Positions 35,790 to 44,927 of a stretch of DNA of 64,000 nt are shown here, piece after piece; position 1 is the stretch's first letter, and the number at the start of each line of letters is the position of its first letter. The notes under the pieces are model-generated. The model ran no database searches. It was not told where the DNA came from and worked only from the letters and a program-made list of their open reading frames with translations. The stretch is from Marisediminitalea lipolytica (GTDB lineage: Bacteria; Pseudomonadota; Gammaproteobacteria; Enterobacterales; Alteromonadaceae). Position numbers and translations under genes: made by a program. The stretch spans positions 682,001 to 746,000 of the forward strand of contig NZ_MJIC01000010.1 of assembly GCF_001758465.1 (NCBI RefSeq). Reading direction: 5' to 3'.

Positions 35790-37445
35790 TTATGCTGGCG
35801 CAGTGATGCCAACACGGGCCAGCTCGCCTTTTAAACCATCGAATTTGCTTTGATGCTGCTCTCGCATTGGCGCATTACTCAGTATCTTATACACCTGTCG
35901 CGCTTCTTTGATCAAAGCGGCATCATCTTCATCCGGATTGCCGACCAGTTTAATCAAACACTGAAGCAGGTTTAATGCAATCCCGGCATTAACCGGAGAA
36001 AGAGCCAGAGCGCTGTTAAACGCGGCTTTGGCGTCGGCAAACTTCTCTTGCTGGTAAAGCTGAATTCCACGGCGGTTAATGTGCGTGTATTGTTGTTCGC
36101 TTGCCTTAACCTGCTTAGTCATTTTACGCACCAGCAGGCGACTGCTGTCTTCCAGCTCTGTTTGTTGGTTAGCCAGGGTAGTGAGTAAGCGGTTTACCTC
36201 GTCAAATTCACCTAAATCGACCATTAACTGCAAACTGGAAGGCGCCAGGGATGCCGGGTAAAGCTCAAATTCCTTATCAATGGCATTCTGGCAATCCATT
36301 AGCGTGCGTTTAGCGTTTATTAACTTGCCATCAATAGCGTCCATTCGTGCGTGCACAATCTGATCAAAAATGTCCAGGCTAAAGGGTTCATCCAAACGGT
36401 TAAGCGCTTCATCCTGAGGCGCTCGCTGGAGCTGTAACAGGGCTTCCTGCTGATACCGGTGACGATGGTTTTTACTTTCTGCCGCTTCAGCTGCATCGAG
36501 TAAAGAGGAAATATGATTACACCAGTAATTGACGTTTTTAAAGATGGTATTTTTGGATAGCTGCCAGGTGGCCCTGGTGGCTTCGGTTAATAACTCATAA
36601 TCGGCGCTATCCCGGGCAATGCGGGCGGCCAGCATTTGTCTTTGCAGGGAATAGGGCGAATTTTTAATGGCCTGTCGTATATGTTCCAGCGCTTCGTCAG
36701 GATGTTGTTGGGCCGATTTTGCCTGGGCCAGAATATCCAGCGCTTCGGGATCAAACTGATTGAGCAACAGCACTTTTTTGGCGCATTTAATGGCGTCATC
36801 AAATTGCTGCATCGCCAGGTACGTTTTACCCAGGGCCAGTTGTGCCCATTGCGAGGGAAGCTGTTCGGTTTGACCTTGCAGTAACGCCAGTGCTTGCTGA
36901 TAACGCTGCTGGCGCCATAATATTTCAAGCCGGATTTCCAACGCAACACGTTGATATGGCGCAGGCATATTGTGCATTGCATCCAGTTCTGCCGTTGCAC
37001 TGATATAGTCCTGTTTGCTTAACGCCAGCAGCACTTTTTTAAAGTACTGTTTGCGCTGCCATGAGCGATTGAGGCGGCTTTTAAGCTGGGCCTGAGAAAA
37101 AGGCTTGAGCAGGTAGTCGTCGGGTTTGTGCTCTATTGAGCCCAGCACTACAGGACGGGTCGCATCGGCACTGATCAGCAAAAACACGGTGCCGGGACTG
37201 ATCAGTTTGCGGTGCATTAATTCTTGATAAAGTTCGAAACCGTTTTTTTTGTTATTACCCAGGTGTAAATCACACACCACAATGTCTACCTGGTGATTAC
37301 GACAGAACCGAACCGCCTGTTCGGCCTGATTGGCGGTCATCACGTCCTTGGCACCGAGATTGGTTAACAACCCTTTTAACAAAATAAGAAAAGGACGCTG
37401 ATCTTCTACGACGAGAATATTTACATCCGTATAGGGCACACCCAA
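35790..37445 (-). CDS. orphan response regulator with TPR-rich C-terminal region
   Basis: 551 residues with the same architecture as the gene at 15882: receiver domain with Glu14-Asp15, phospho-acceptor Asp59 (VVCDLHLG), Ser92 in place of Thr, and Lys114 (LLKPF), then about 420 residues of TPR-like helices ending in a conserved final repeat (GIQLYQQEKFADAKAAFNSA). No output domain and no neighbouring kinase. It probably shares a transcript with the small lipoprotein downstream. Function unknown. Confidence 0.85.
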   Translation of the reverse strand: MGVPYTDVNILVVEDQRPFLILLKGLLTNLGAKDVMTANQAEQAVRFCRNHQVDIVVCDLHLGNNKKNGFELYQELMHRKLISPGTVFLLISADATRPVVLGSIEHKPDDYLLKPFSQAQLKSRLNRSWQRKQYFKKVLLALSKQDYISATAELDAMHNMPAPYQRVALEIRLEILWRQQRYQQALALLQGQTEQLPSQWAQLALGKTYLAMQQFDDAIKCAKKVLLLNQFDPEALDILAQAKSAQQHPDEALEHIRQAIKNSPYSLQRQMLAARIARDSADYELLTEATRATWQLSKNTIFKNVNYWCNHISSLLDAAEAAESKNHRHRYQQEALLQLQRAPQDEALNRLDEPFSLDIFDQIVHARMDAIDGKLINAKRTLMDCQNAIDKEFELYPASLAPSSLQLMVDLGEFDEVNRLLTTLANQQTELEDSSRLLVRKMTKQVKASEQQYTHINRRGIQLYQQEKFADAKAAFNSALALSPVNAGIALNLLQCLIKLVGNPDEDDAALIKEARQVYKILSNAPMREQHQSKFDGLKGELARVGITAPA

Positions 37446-37538
37446 TGTTCGCTCCTGTCAATCGCGAATCAATTCGATAATAGACTAAAGGATAATGGGT
37501 ATATGCCGATTAAGCTAGTAAGTCGTTAATACCTATGA

Positions 37539-38039
37539 ATGAATTTGCAGTCAGATACGGTTTCACCTCATCAGTTTGATATCGCAGTCAATAGCTCAAC
37601 ACTGGCGTTAAATAAGGCAGCCGGTGCGGGAGCGGCTGTTTTTCAATTGTATCTGGCGTTTAGTGAGGCAAGGGGCGATACGCCGGTTAAGTGGCAGGAA
37701 CCGATAACGGATGTGGTCGAGGATGATTTTCCTGCTCGCCTTAATCAGTACCGGCGAAGTCCACTGGCCAGCAGTGAGAGGGACATCAACACGTACCTGC
37801 ACTGGCAACAGGGCCTGAATCAGGCTGCCAGTAATGAGCATATCCGGTTATGGCAGGCCATCAGCCCTGATCCGCTGAGTTTTTATAACGATAAAAAGCG
37901 CCTGCCGCCCGAGGTTAAACATAATTGTCCTTACCATACTCAACTGGGGTTGCTTGCACCCCGACCGGATCCCGTTAGGGAAGCGGATGCTACCTTACTG
38001 GCTGATATTATTCCGTCTGCCCGCTCAATGACGGTCTAG
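37539..38039 (+). CDS. uncharacterised protein
   Basis: 166 residues, cytosolic by appearance, no signal peptide or membrane helix. Visible features are an Ala-rich helix near 22-40 and a C-terminal block with KHNCPYHTQLG and PRPDPVREAD. It may belong to the family annotated VC2046/SO_2500, but this is a weak recollection. Lies between the divergent REC-TPR gene and trhO on the same strand as trhO. The ATG has no strong ribosome-binding site. Confidence 0.65.
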   Translation: MNLQSDTVSPHQFDIAVNSSTLALNKAAGAGAAVFQLYLAFSEARGDTPVKWQEPITDVVEDDFPARLNQYRRSPLASSERDINTYLHWQQGLNQAASNEHIRLWQAISPDPLSFYNDKKRLPPEVKHNCPYHTQLGLLAPRPDPVREADATLLADIIPSARSMTV

Positions 38040-38145
38040 AAATCCTTCTTTAGCGTCTCATGGGTTTTCGCCCCGCGTTTTTTTTGCTATATTCCGCGCG
38101 CATTTTGCTCTGGTTTTACGTTCCAACTCGCAAAGGTGAAAAAAT

Positions 38146-39144
38146 ATGAGTCAGTACGTTGTATGCGCGCTATACAAATTTGTCGCGCTTGAAGATTACA
38201 AAGCTATCCGTCAACCGCTTACCGACGTGATGGAAGCGAATCAAATTAAAGGTACCTTACTGCTTGCCGCAGAAGGTATAAACGGCACCGTTTCAGGTAC
38301 GCAGGAAGGTATTGATAACCTGCTGGCCTGGTTAAACAGCGATGAACGTTTTAACCCAATCTCTTATAAAGTGTCATATCACGACACCCAGCCGTTTTAC
38401 CGCACAAAAGTAAAACTGAAAAAAGAAATCGTTACCATGGGTGTCGAGGGTATTGATCCACGCCGTACCGTAGGTACTTATGTTAAGCCTAAAGACTGGA
38501 ATGCATTGATTAGCGATCCGGACGTGGTGTTAATTGATACCCGTAATGATTACGAAATCGAAATCGGTACGTTTAAACACGCGGTGAACCCAAACACCAA
38601 AACCTTCCGTGAATTTCCTGATTACGTTAAAGAGAATCTGGACCCGGCTAAAAACAAAAAGGTTGCGATGTTCTGCACCGGTGGTATCCGTTGCGAAAAA
38701 TCTACCGCTTATTTAAAAGAGCAGGGTTTTGAAGAGGTGTATCACCTGGAAGGCGGCATTCTGCAATATCTGGAAGATGTGCCGAAAGAAGAAACCCTGT
38801 GGGAAGGCGATTGTTTTGTGTTTGATAACCGTGTGGCGGTGAATCATGACCTAGAAAAAAGCGCTTATGACCAGTGTTACGCCTGTCGTTTACCTATTAC
38901 CGAAGCAGACAAGCAGAGTGACAAATACGAAAGCGGTGTAAGTTGCCCGCATTGTTTTGGTTCGCACAGCGAAGAGCAAATCGAACGATTCCGTGAGCGT
39001 GAAAAGCAAATTAACCTGGCCCGTGAGCGTAACGAAGAACACGTAGGCACCGAAGCTCGTGATGTCATGGAAGCACGTCGTAAAGCCAAGGCAGAAGAAC
39101 AGCGTTTACGCGCATTGCAGGCGCAAAAACAGGCTAAGGCATAG
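38146..39144 (+). CDS. trhO: tRNA uridine-34 hydroxylase (rhodanese-like)
   Basis: 332 residues. Makes 5-hydroxyuridine at position 34 of tRNAs in an oxygen-dependent reaction, the first step to cmo5U. N-terminal acylphosphatase-like domain ([16 protein letters not shown]), a rhodanese domain with active Cys in [12 protein letters not shown], and a C-terminal Cys cluster ([12 protein letters not shown]) with a charged tail. AAAGGTG precedes the ATG. Functionally linked to cmoM at 13113. Confidence 0.95.
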   Translation: MSQYVVCALYKFVALEDYKAIRQPLTDVMEANQIKGTLLLAAEGINGTVSGTQEGIDNLLAWLNSDERFNPISYKVSYHDTQPFYRTKVKLKKEIVTMGVEGIDPRRTVGTYVKPKDWNALISDPDVVLIDTRNDYEIEIGTFKHAVNPNTKTFREFPDYVKENLDPAKNKKVAMFCTGGIRCEKSTAYLKEQGFEEVYHLEGGILQYLEDVPKEETLWEGDCFVFDNRVAVNHDLEKSAYDQCYACRLPITEADKQSDKYESGVSCPHCFGSHSEEQIERFREREKQINLARERNEEHVGTEARDVMEARRKAKAEEQRLRALQAQKQAKA

Positions 39145-39202
39145 ACTTTCATTACGGCTGGGGTTAAACTCCGGCCATTAAGAACAGACAGGGAATCAGA
39201 CA

Positions 39203-39445
39203 GTGTCTACTGAATTAACACCTGAAAAAGTAGCAGCGATTCAAAAAGACTTCAGCTTCTTTGACCGTGACGGTAACGGTCAGATCGATCTGCAGGAATT
39301 TATCGAATTACTGACAGTTATCTCGCCAAAAACCAAAGCCAGCCATGTGGAAGAAGGCTTTAAACTGATCGATGAAAACCAGGATGGCTTTATCGACTTC
39401 GAAGAGTTTCTGGCCTGGTGGCAGGAATGTTGGTGGGAATACTAA
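39203..39445 (+). CDS. EF-hand calcium-binding protein
   Basis: 80-residue protein made almost wholly of two EF-hands: loops DRDGNGQIDLQE (about 23-34) and DENQDGFIDFEE (about 56-67), both with all usual calcium-ligand positions filled. The C-terminus is very Trp-rich (AWWQECWWEY). Starts with GTG after AGGGA at 8 bases. No signal peptide, so probably cytosolic, which is unusual for a bacterial EF-hand protein. Lies 58 bp downstream of trhO and may be co-transcribed. Confidence 0.88.
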   Translation: MSTELTPEKVAAIQKDFSFFDRDGNGQIDLQEFIELLTVISPKTKASHVEEGFKLIDENQDGFIDFEEFLAWWQECWWEY

Positions 39446-39467
39446 GTTTCTGCTGTACCTTGTACTG

Positions 39468-39496
39468 AAAAAGCCGCTGATATCAGCGGCTTTTTT
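39468..39496. terminator. bidirectional terminator
   Basis: Perfect 28-bp palindrome AAAAAGCCGCTGAT / ATCAGCGGCTTTTT with T-runs both ways, between the EF-hand gene and the convergent helicase gene. Confidence 0.95.
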
Positions 39497-39513
39497 GATC
39501 GCATAAACGCGGG

Positions 39514-40842
39514 TTAATCTTCACTCTCATCGGTATTTCGTGGTTTTTTTCGCATTGGCATATGGCCAATATCATCACCTGTCATGGTGCGCACTCGCTG
39601 CGTCTTTTTCACCGGCTTGTCGGCAGCATCCGCGTCACCTTTTTTGGCTTTAACGGCTTTTTTCGGTTTTACGGGTTTGTGCTTAATGCCCGTGAATTTA
39701 GACGCCAGCGTTTCGTGTTGTTGTGGTTCCAGCGGATAGGCCAGCTGCGCTTTTAATGCCGTAAAGCTCTGCCAGTCCCGTTTGCCCACAAAGGATACCG
39801 CAGCCCCCCGATTACCGGCGCGGCCTGTACGGCCAATGCGATGGATATATTCTTCCGGATGCTTCGGCATATCATAGTTGATAACCAGGCCAACTTTAGA
39901 TAAATCCAATCCCCGTGAAGCTACATCAGTCGTTACCAGAATATCAAACTGGCCCCGGGCAAATTCATTCATTACCAGCGAGCGTTTAGATTGCGCGTAG
40001 TCACCACGCAGCGGCTTTGACGAGCGTTTGGGTAACGCAGTTTCCAGCAAGGTGCTGATGCGCTCTGCGTCATCGCGGGTGGCCGTAAACACAATGGCCT
40101 GATTGTAGGTGTTATTTTCCAGCTGATCGCAAAGCAGGGCGTCTTTGTGCTCAATGCTTTCTGCAAAATACAATGTCTGTGTGATATCAGTATGTTCTGC
40201 CGTGGCACTGCCAATGGCTACGCGAACGGGGGCTTTCAGCAATTTATCCAGCACCATGTTCAACTCAACGTGGTCCATAGTGGCAGAAAACAGCATGGTC
40301 TGGCGTTTGCGATGATCGGCTTTGTTATTAATCAGTGAAATCGCCTTGGCGAAACCTAAATCCAGCATGCGGTCGGCTTCGTCAAAAATCAGCATTTCAA
40401 GCCCGTTAATAAAGAAGCTTTTATCTTCCAGGTGGTCGGCAATACGGCCTGGTGTGCCAACAATGATATGCGGATTACGACGCAAGGCTTTGGCCTGGTC
40501 GTTATAGTTGTCACCACCCACAACCAGTGCGGTTGCCAGGTTTTTCTTTTGACACAGCCATTTGGCTTCGCCAAAGACCTGTTTGGCCAGTTCGCGGGTC
40601 GGGGCCAGAATTAACACTCTGGGATCTTGCCGACTAAGCGCTTTCTGCGTTAATAACCGGTGTACAACGGGGATTAAAAACGCCAGTGTTTTACCTGAAC
40701 CTGTTTTTGATGAAGCAATAATATCTTTACCCAGCAGCGCCGGCAGAATGGTTTTTTCCTGAACTTCGGTTAATTCAGTAAAGCCTTTGTCCTGAATTCG
40801 GCTTACAAGGGTATGGTGAACAGGTAAATCAGTAATTAACAA
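39514..40842 (-). CDS. DEAD-box RNA helicase
   Basis: 442 residues. ATP-dependent RNA helicase with motif I in the form SSKTGSGKT (instead of the common AQTGSGKT), PTRELA, TPGRI, DEAD, SAT, the C-terminal core with ARGQFDILVTTDVASRGLD and HRIGRTGRAG, and a Lys-rich basic tail of about 70 residues. Likely acts in ribosome assembly or RNA turnover at low temperature; a SrmB- or RhlE-like role cannot be separated from sequence alone. Single gene. Confidence 0.92.
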   Translation of the reverse strand: MLITDLPVHHTLVSRIQDKGFTELTEVQEKTILPALLGKDIIASSKTGSGKTLAFLIPVVHRLLTQKALSRQDPRVLILAPTRELAKQVFGEAKWLCQKKNLATALVVGGDNYNDQAKALRRNPHIIVGTPGRIADHLEDKSFFINGLEMLIFDEADRMLDLGFAKAISLINNKADHRKRQTMLFSATMDHVELNMVLDKLLKAPVRVAIGSATAEHTDITQTLYFAESIEHKDALLCDQLENNTYNQAIVFTATRDDAERISTLLETALPKRSSKPLRGDYAQSKRSLVMNEFARGQFDILVTTDVASRGLDLSKVGLVINYDMPKHPEEYIHRIGRTGRAGNRGAAVSFVGKRDWQSFTALKAQLAYPLEPQQHETLASKFTGIKHKPVKPKKAVKAKKGDADAADKPVKKTQRVRTMTGDDIGHMPMRKKPRNTDESED

Positions 40843-40910
40843 GGTTGATGCGCTCCGCTTAAGATTCGCGCCTATTATCCCTGATTAATGACCTGAGTAA
40901 AGCGACAAGG

Positions 40911-40952
40911 AAAAAAGAAAGGGGCAATACGACACGACCGTATTGCCCCTTT
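40911..40952 (-). terminator. rho-independent terminator after scoB
   Basis: A 14-bp stem AAAGGGGCAATACG / CGTATTGCCCCTTT with a 7-base loop, followed on the minus strand by CTTTTTTCC; 15 bp past the scoB stop. Confidence 0.93.
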
Positions 40953-40967
40953 GTGATGTATTAAACC

Positions 40968-41627
40968 TTAAGCGAAGGTCATTTCTGGTACATCGCCTTC
41001 AACTACCAGTTTACCAGCGGTTTTTTGCTGGATTTCTTCGACCGAAACGCCCGGTGCGCGTTCGCGCAGGTAGAACGCACCGTCTTTCACTTCCATTACC
41101 GCTAAATCAGTAATGATACGGGTAATGCAGTTAACACCGGTCAGCGGCAGGGTACATTCCTGCAACAGCTTGGAGTTTCCGTGCTTATCGGCGTGGGTCA
41201 TGGTAACGATAATGTTTTTCGCACCTGCCACCAGGTCCATTGCGCCGCCCATACCTTTAATCAGTTTGCCGGGGATCATCCACGACGCAATATTGCCGTT
41301 AACGTCGACTTCAAAGGCACCTAATACCGTAAAGTCAACGTGACCACCACGGATCATGGCAAAGCTTTCTGCCGAACTGAAAATAGAAGCGCCGGTAATT
41401 GCGGTAACGGTTTCTTTACCCGCGTTAATCATGTCGGCGTCAATTTCATCCTCGGTTGGGTAGGGGCCCATGCCCAGCAAACCATTTTCAGACTGTAGCA
41501 TTACGCTTATCCCTTGCGGCACATAGTTTGCCGCTAAGGTAGGAATACCGATACCCAGGTTTACGTAATTGCCGTCCTGAAATTCCTGCGCCACGCGCAT
41601 TGCAATCTGATCTCTTGTTAATGCCAT
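40968..41627 (-). CDS. scoB: 3-oxoacid CoA-transferase subunit B
   Basis: 219 residues, beta subunit of a class I CoA-transferase (succinyl-CoA:acetoacetate type). The active-site Glu lies in QSENGLLGMGP (Glu47). GGAMDLV and the end GISVEEI-like segment fit the subunit. Follows scoA by 9 bp with AGGAGG before the ATG. Allows use of acetoacetate or other 3-oxoacids; exact acyl specificity is not determined. Confidence 0.93.
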   Translation of the reverse strand: MALTRDQIAMRVAQEFQDGNYVNLGIGIPTLAANYVPQGISVMLQSENGLLGMGPYPTEDEIDADMINAGKETVTAITGASIFSSAESFAMIRGGHVDFTVLGAFEVDVNGNIASWMIPGKLIKGMGGAMDLVAGAKNIIVTMTHADKHGNSKLLQECTLPLTGVNCITRIITDLAVMEVKDGAFYLRERAPGVSVEEIQQKTAGKLVVEGDVPEMTFA

Positions 41628-41636
41628 GACTGCCTC

Positions 41637-42335
41637 CTATTTAGCCGTTACGCGACGTTCGATACGTTTTTCAAACGTGCCCGGGATAACCCGATCCACA
41701 TAAATACCCGGAGTATGAATGTGTGCTGGATCTAATGTACCCGGTTCTACGATTTCTTCCACTTCTACTACGGTAATTTTACCCGCAGTTGCCGCCATAG
41801 GGTTGAAGTTTTGCGCAGTATGGCGATAGATACAGTTACCATAGCGGTCTGCTTTCCAGGCTTTAACAATCGCGAAATCACCGGTGATAGACTCTTCCAG
41901 AATATACGGACGACCATTAAACTCTTTCACTTCTTTACCTTCGCCTACGGGGGTGCCGTAGCCGGTTGCGGTATAAAATGCCGGGATACCGGCACCACCA
42001 GCGCGCATTTTTTCGGCCAGTGTACCCTGTGGCGTTAATTCTACTTCCAGTTCGCCGTTCAGCAACTGTTGCTCGAACAGGGCGTTTTCACCCACGTAGG
42101 AAGAAATCATCTTTTTGACTTGTTTGTCTTCGAGCAGAATGCCCAGGCCAAAACCATCAACACCACAGTTATTCGATACGATTGTCAGCCCTTTGGTACC
42201 CATTTTTTTAATTTGGGCAATGCTGCCCTCAGGGATACCACAAAGGCCAAATCCACCAGCAATGACGGTCATATTATCTTCTAACCCTTCCATTGCGGCA
42301 TCAAAACTGGATACGACTTTATCGAAACCAGACAT
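41637..42335 (-). CDS. scoA: 3-oxoacid CoA-transferase subunit A
   Basis: 232 residues, alpha subunit. Recognisable [10 protein letters not shown] (about 28-37), the [12 protein letters not shown] loop and [15 protein letters not shown]. First gene of the scoAB operon, divergent from a LysR regulator that probably controls it. GGAGAG lies before the ATG. Confidence 0.94.
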   Translation of the reverse strand: MSGFDKVVSSFDAAMEGLEDNMTVIAGGFGLCGIPEGSIAQIKKMGTKGLTIVSNNCGVDGFGLGILLEDKQVKKMISSYVGENALFEQQLLNGELEVELTPQGTLAEKMRAGGAGIPAFYTATGYGTPVGEGKEVKEFNGRPYILEESITGDFAIVKAWKADRYGNCIYRHTAQNFNPMAATAGKITVVEVEEIVEPGTLDPAHIHTPGIYVDRVIPGTFEKRIERRVTAK

Positions 42336-42371
42336 AGCGTGCTCTCCTTTAATTAATGAACAAAACTAGTA

Positions 42372-42405
42372 TTAATCAGCGTTAAAAATTTGTAAAATTG
42401 ATTAA
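42372..42405. promoter_or_regulatory. candidate LysR-type binding region between scoA and its regulator
   Basis: TTAATC (42372-42377) and GATTAA (42400-42405) form an inverted repeat with 22 bases between, in an AT-rich 101-bp divergent promoter region; a TTAA-N6-TTAA motif overlaps it. Suggestive only. Confidence 0.35.
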
Positions 42406-42436
42406 ATATCACTTTTGATAAATAAAATTTATTAAT

Positions 42437-43330
42437 ATGAGTATCTCTTACCGCAATATGCAGGCATTTTTATGCGTGGCCGAGTCCAGTACCTTTGCCG
42501 AAGCCGCCGAAAAACTCTTTGTTACTCAGCCGGCACTGTCCAGTTCCATTAAAAAAATGGAAGAACAATTGGGCGGGCAGCTGTTCAGTCGCACCACCCG
42601 CCGGGTACAGCTCACGCCGGAAGGTGAAACCTTTCTGCCACAGGCGAAACGTTTAATGCACGAATGGGATGATGCCGTAGAAGGGGTACAAAATCTGTTT
42701 GCCATGGCCCAGGGGCGCTTATCCGTAGCAGCCATGCCATCTTTTGCTGAATCCAAGTTACCCGGTATTCTGGTGCAGTTTCATCAGCAGTTTCCTAATA
42801 TCCGGGTGCGGGTACACGATGTCATCATGGAAGAGACGTTACAGGCTGTGCTCTCTGGCCGCGCTGATATCGGCTTTTGTTTTGAGCCGGAAAGCAAGGA
42901 TAATCTGGAGTTTTTTCCCTTATTTAACGACAGGTTTGTTGCTGTGATGCCAGCCGATCATCCTCTGGGGGCCAGCCGCACGATTACGCTGGAAGACATT
43001 GTCAGCCAACCCTTTATCTCGCCGAACCGAGGCTCAAGCGTACGGCAGTGGACCGAAATACTCACCGCAGAGTACGGGCCGCTGAATATCGTGGCGGAAA
43101 CCGGTCAGTACGGCACCATTGGCCAGTTAATTGCCCACGGGCTGGGCATTTCTGTAGTTCCTTCTTTATGTTTAGAACAAATGCTGCGCAAAGGGTTAAT
43201 TTGTCGTGATATCGAAAACAGCCCCTTAGTGAAACGGGTAGGGATGGTAAGAGCGAATCGCGGTACGACCGCGGTGGCTGCACAAACCCTCTGGCAGCAG
43301 GTAGTATCCAATCACTCTACAAACTTGTAA
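42437..43330 (+). CDS. LysR family transcriptional regulator
   Basis: 297 residues with a LysR winged helix (about 5-62: FAEAAEKLFVTQPALSSSIKKMEEQLG) and a substrate-binding domain. Divergent from scoAB, so it probably regulates ketone-body CoA-transferase genes and itself; the inducer is unknown. AT-rich leader without an obvious ribosome-binding site. Confidence 0.9.
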   Translation: MSISYRNMQAFLCVAESSTFAEAAEKLFVTQPALSSSIKKMEEQLGGQLFSRTTRRVQLTPEGETFLPQAKRLMHEWDDAVEGVQNLFAMAQGRLSVAAMPSFAESKLPGILVQFHQQFPNIRVRVHDVIMEETLQAVLSGRADIGFCFEPESKDNLEFFPLFNDRFVAVMPADHPLGASRTITLEDIVSQPFISPNRGSSVRQWTEILTAEYGPLNIVAETGQYGTIGQLIAHGLGISVVPSLCLEQMLRKGLICRDIENSPLVKRVGMVRANRGTTAVAAQTLWQQVVSNHSTNL

Positions 43331-43395
43331 GTTGAATCAGTAAGTTAATTTAGGCAAGGTTGAGAAAATTAAATCAGTCGTAAGGATTCAAGGCT

Positions 43396-43788
43396 ATGAC
43401 AACACAAATGACACTGGACAAAGCGAAACAATGTATCGCAAATGCTGTCATCGAGGCTGAGAAAACAGGGATTAAAGTGTGCATTGCCATTGTTGACAGT
43501 GGTGCACATCTGGTTGCCTTTGAACGCATGGATGGCGCTTTTCTGGGGTCGGTAGACATTGCCATCAAAAAAGCGCGGACATCAGCTCTGTTCCCTTTGG
43601 AATCGGGTAAGTTGGGTGCATTAATACGCAGCGAACAGCTAACGGGATTTGAGCTGTCTAACGAAAACCTGATGGCTTTTAATGGGGGCGTGCCGATTTT
43701 TGCCGGGCGAACTCAAATAGGGGCCATTGGCATTTCAGGCGGCAGTGCAGAGCAGGATTTGGCCATTGCTAAAGCGGGCCTGAAATAG
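43396..43788 (+). CDS. GlcG/HbpS family protein
   Basis: 130-residue cytosolic protein (no signal peptide) of the haem-binding GlcG/HbpS family: IAIVDSGAHLVAFERMDGA, SVDIAIKKARTSALF and GAIGISGGSAEQD are diagnostic. Biochemical role in proteobacteria is not settled (haem-degrading and sensor-accessory roles have been described in relatives). Follows the LysR gene by 65 bp on the same strand. Confidence 0.9.
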   Translation: MTTQMTLDKAKQCIANAVIEAEKTGIKVCIAIVDSGAHLVAFERMDGAFLGSVDIAIKKARTSALFPLESGKLGALIRSEQLTGFELSNENLMAFNGGVPIFAGRTQIGAIGISGGSAEQDLAIAKAGLK

Positions 43789-43799
43789 CAATGCGAAAA

Positions 43800-43823
43800 T
43801 GCCGGCGCGCTGTTTCACCGGCA
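43800..43823. terminator. weak hairpin between convergent genes
   Basis: TGCCGG / CCGGCA stem around a 12-base loop between the GlcG-like gene and the TIM-barrel gene. Only short T stretches follow. Confidence 0.4.
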
Positions 43824-43831
43824 CTTAACTA

Positions 43832-44788
43832 TCAACTACAGATTTGCTGTAAATGCGCTAAACCAAATTTAGCATCCTCAAATGGCGCCGCAGTCACATC
43901 TACTTCAACATAACGGTTTTGGATATTCTGCTTGTCCAGATAAGCAACAATGCTGGCAAAATCGAGGTCGCCCTGGCCCGGCGCTTTTACTTGCAGAGCT
44001 TCAGGCATTAGCTCATCGGTGTCCTGAGAATTTACCTTAATACTGTAGTCGCGGTCTTTCATATGGCAGCCTATCACGCGTTTACCATATTGTTTCAATA
44101 CAGCGAGGGGATCGGCATCGGCGACAGCGACCCAGCCTAAATCCAGTTCCAGCTTGACATAATCAGGATCGGTATTTTCCATAATCAAATCCAGAATGGT
44201 GTTACCTTCTACCGTAGCAAACTCCATATGATGATTGTGATAAGCAAAACCATGGCCTGCATCATGAAATTTTTTGCCGCGTAAATTTATTCGCTCGGCC
44301 ATGCGCATGATTTCATCTTGGCTTTGAGGAATGGAGATAGTCACACCCGTGTCAGTAACAGACAGTAATTCCCGGGCCAGTGGTTCGATAAAGTAATCGA
44401 TATTCAGTTTACCGGCCAATGCATCAGTGTAGTGGGGATCATTCAATTCGCCGCTCACATGGGCGGTGGGGGTTTTTAAGTTTACCGCTTTTAAAGCTGC
44501 CGCCATTTGCTCCAATGACAACCCAAAAAAGGGGGCTTCAGGGATTCCTGGAAAGCCGCCGAGACCAAATGGCTCCACTGAGTTAAAGCCCATCGCCGCA
44601 ATTTGTGCCAGTGTTTCCTGCGGGGCTTTGGCAAAGCTTTCCCTGAACATATACAACTGCACGCCATATTGCCCTGCGCCTGAGCAAGCTGCGGGTTTAC
44701 GGCTGGCACAGGACCACAGTACAGGTGTGCCAGCCAGCAGGGCAAACGCGCTGGCTGATGTTAAAAACTGACGTCGGTTAATGGCCAT
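43832..44788 (-). CDS. sugar phosphate isomerase/epimerase-like TIM-barrel protein, Tat-exported
   Basis: 318 residues. The N-terminus has a twin-arginine signal (NRRQFLTSASAFALL) followed by a possible lipobox ending LWSC, so it may be a Tat lipoprotein in the periplasm. The rest is a xylose-isomerase-like TIM barrel with metal-ligand candidates in VEPFGLG, YHNHHMEF, LELDLGWV and GCHMKDRD. Similar exported proteins act on sugar derivatives in other bacteria; substrate unknown here. Single gene. Confidence 0.83.
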   Translation of the reverse strand: MAINRRQFLTSASAFALLAGTPVLWSCASRKPAACSGAGQYGVQLYMFRESFAKAPQETLAQIAAMGFNSVEPFGLGGFPGIPEAPFFGLSLEQMAAALKAVNLKTPTAHVSGELNDPHYTDALAGKLNIDYFIEPLARELLSVTDTGVTISIPQSQDEIMRMAERINLRGKKFHDAGHGFAYHNHHMEFATVEGNTILDLIMENTDPDYVKLELDLGWVAVADADPLAVLKQYGKRVIGCHMKDRDYSIKVNSQDTDELMPEALQVKAPGQGDLDFASIVAYLDKQNIQNRYVEVDVTAAPFEDAKFGLAHLQQICS

Positions 44789-44927
44789 TTACTACTCTGA
44801 TCTACTTGTGTAAAACGCCGACCATACCACAAGAATAATGTTGCGAAAATGTAAATGTTAGGCGGGTTAACAAAAGGGCGGGAAATTACACGCCAACACC
44901 ATAAGCAGGCGTGTAACTACAGGTGGA

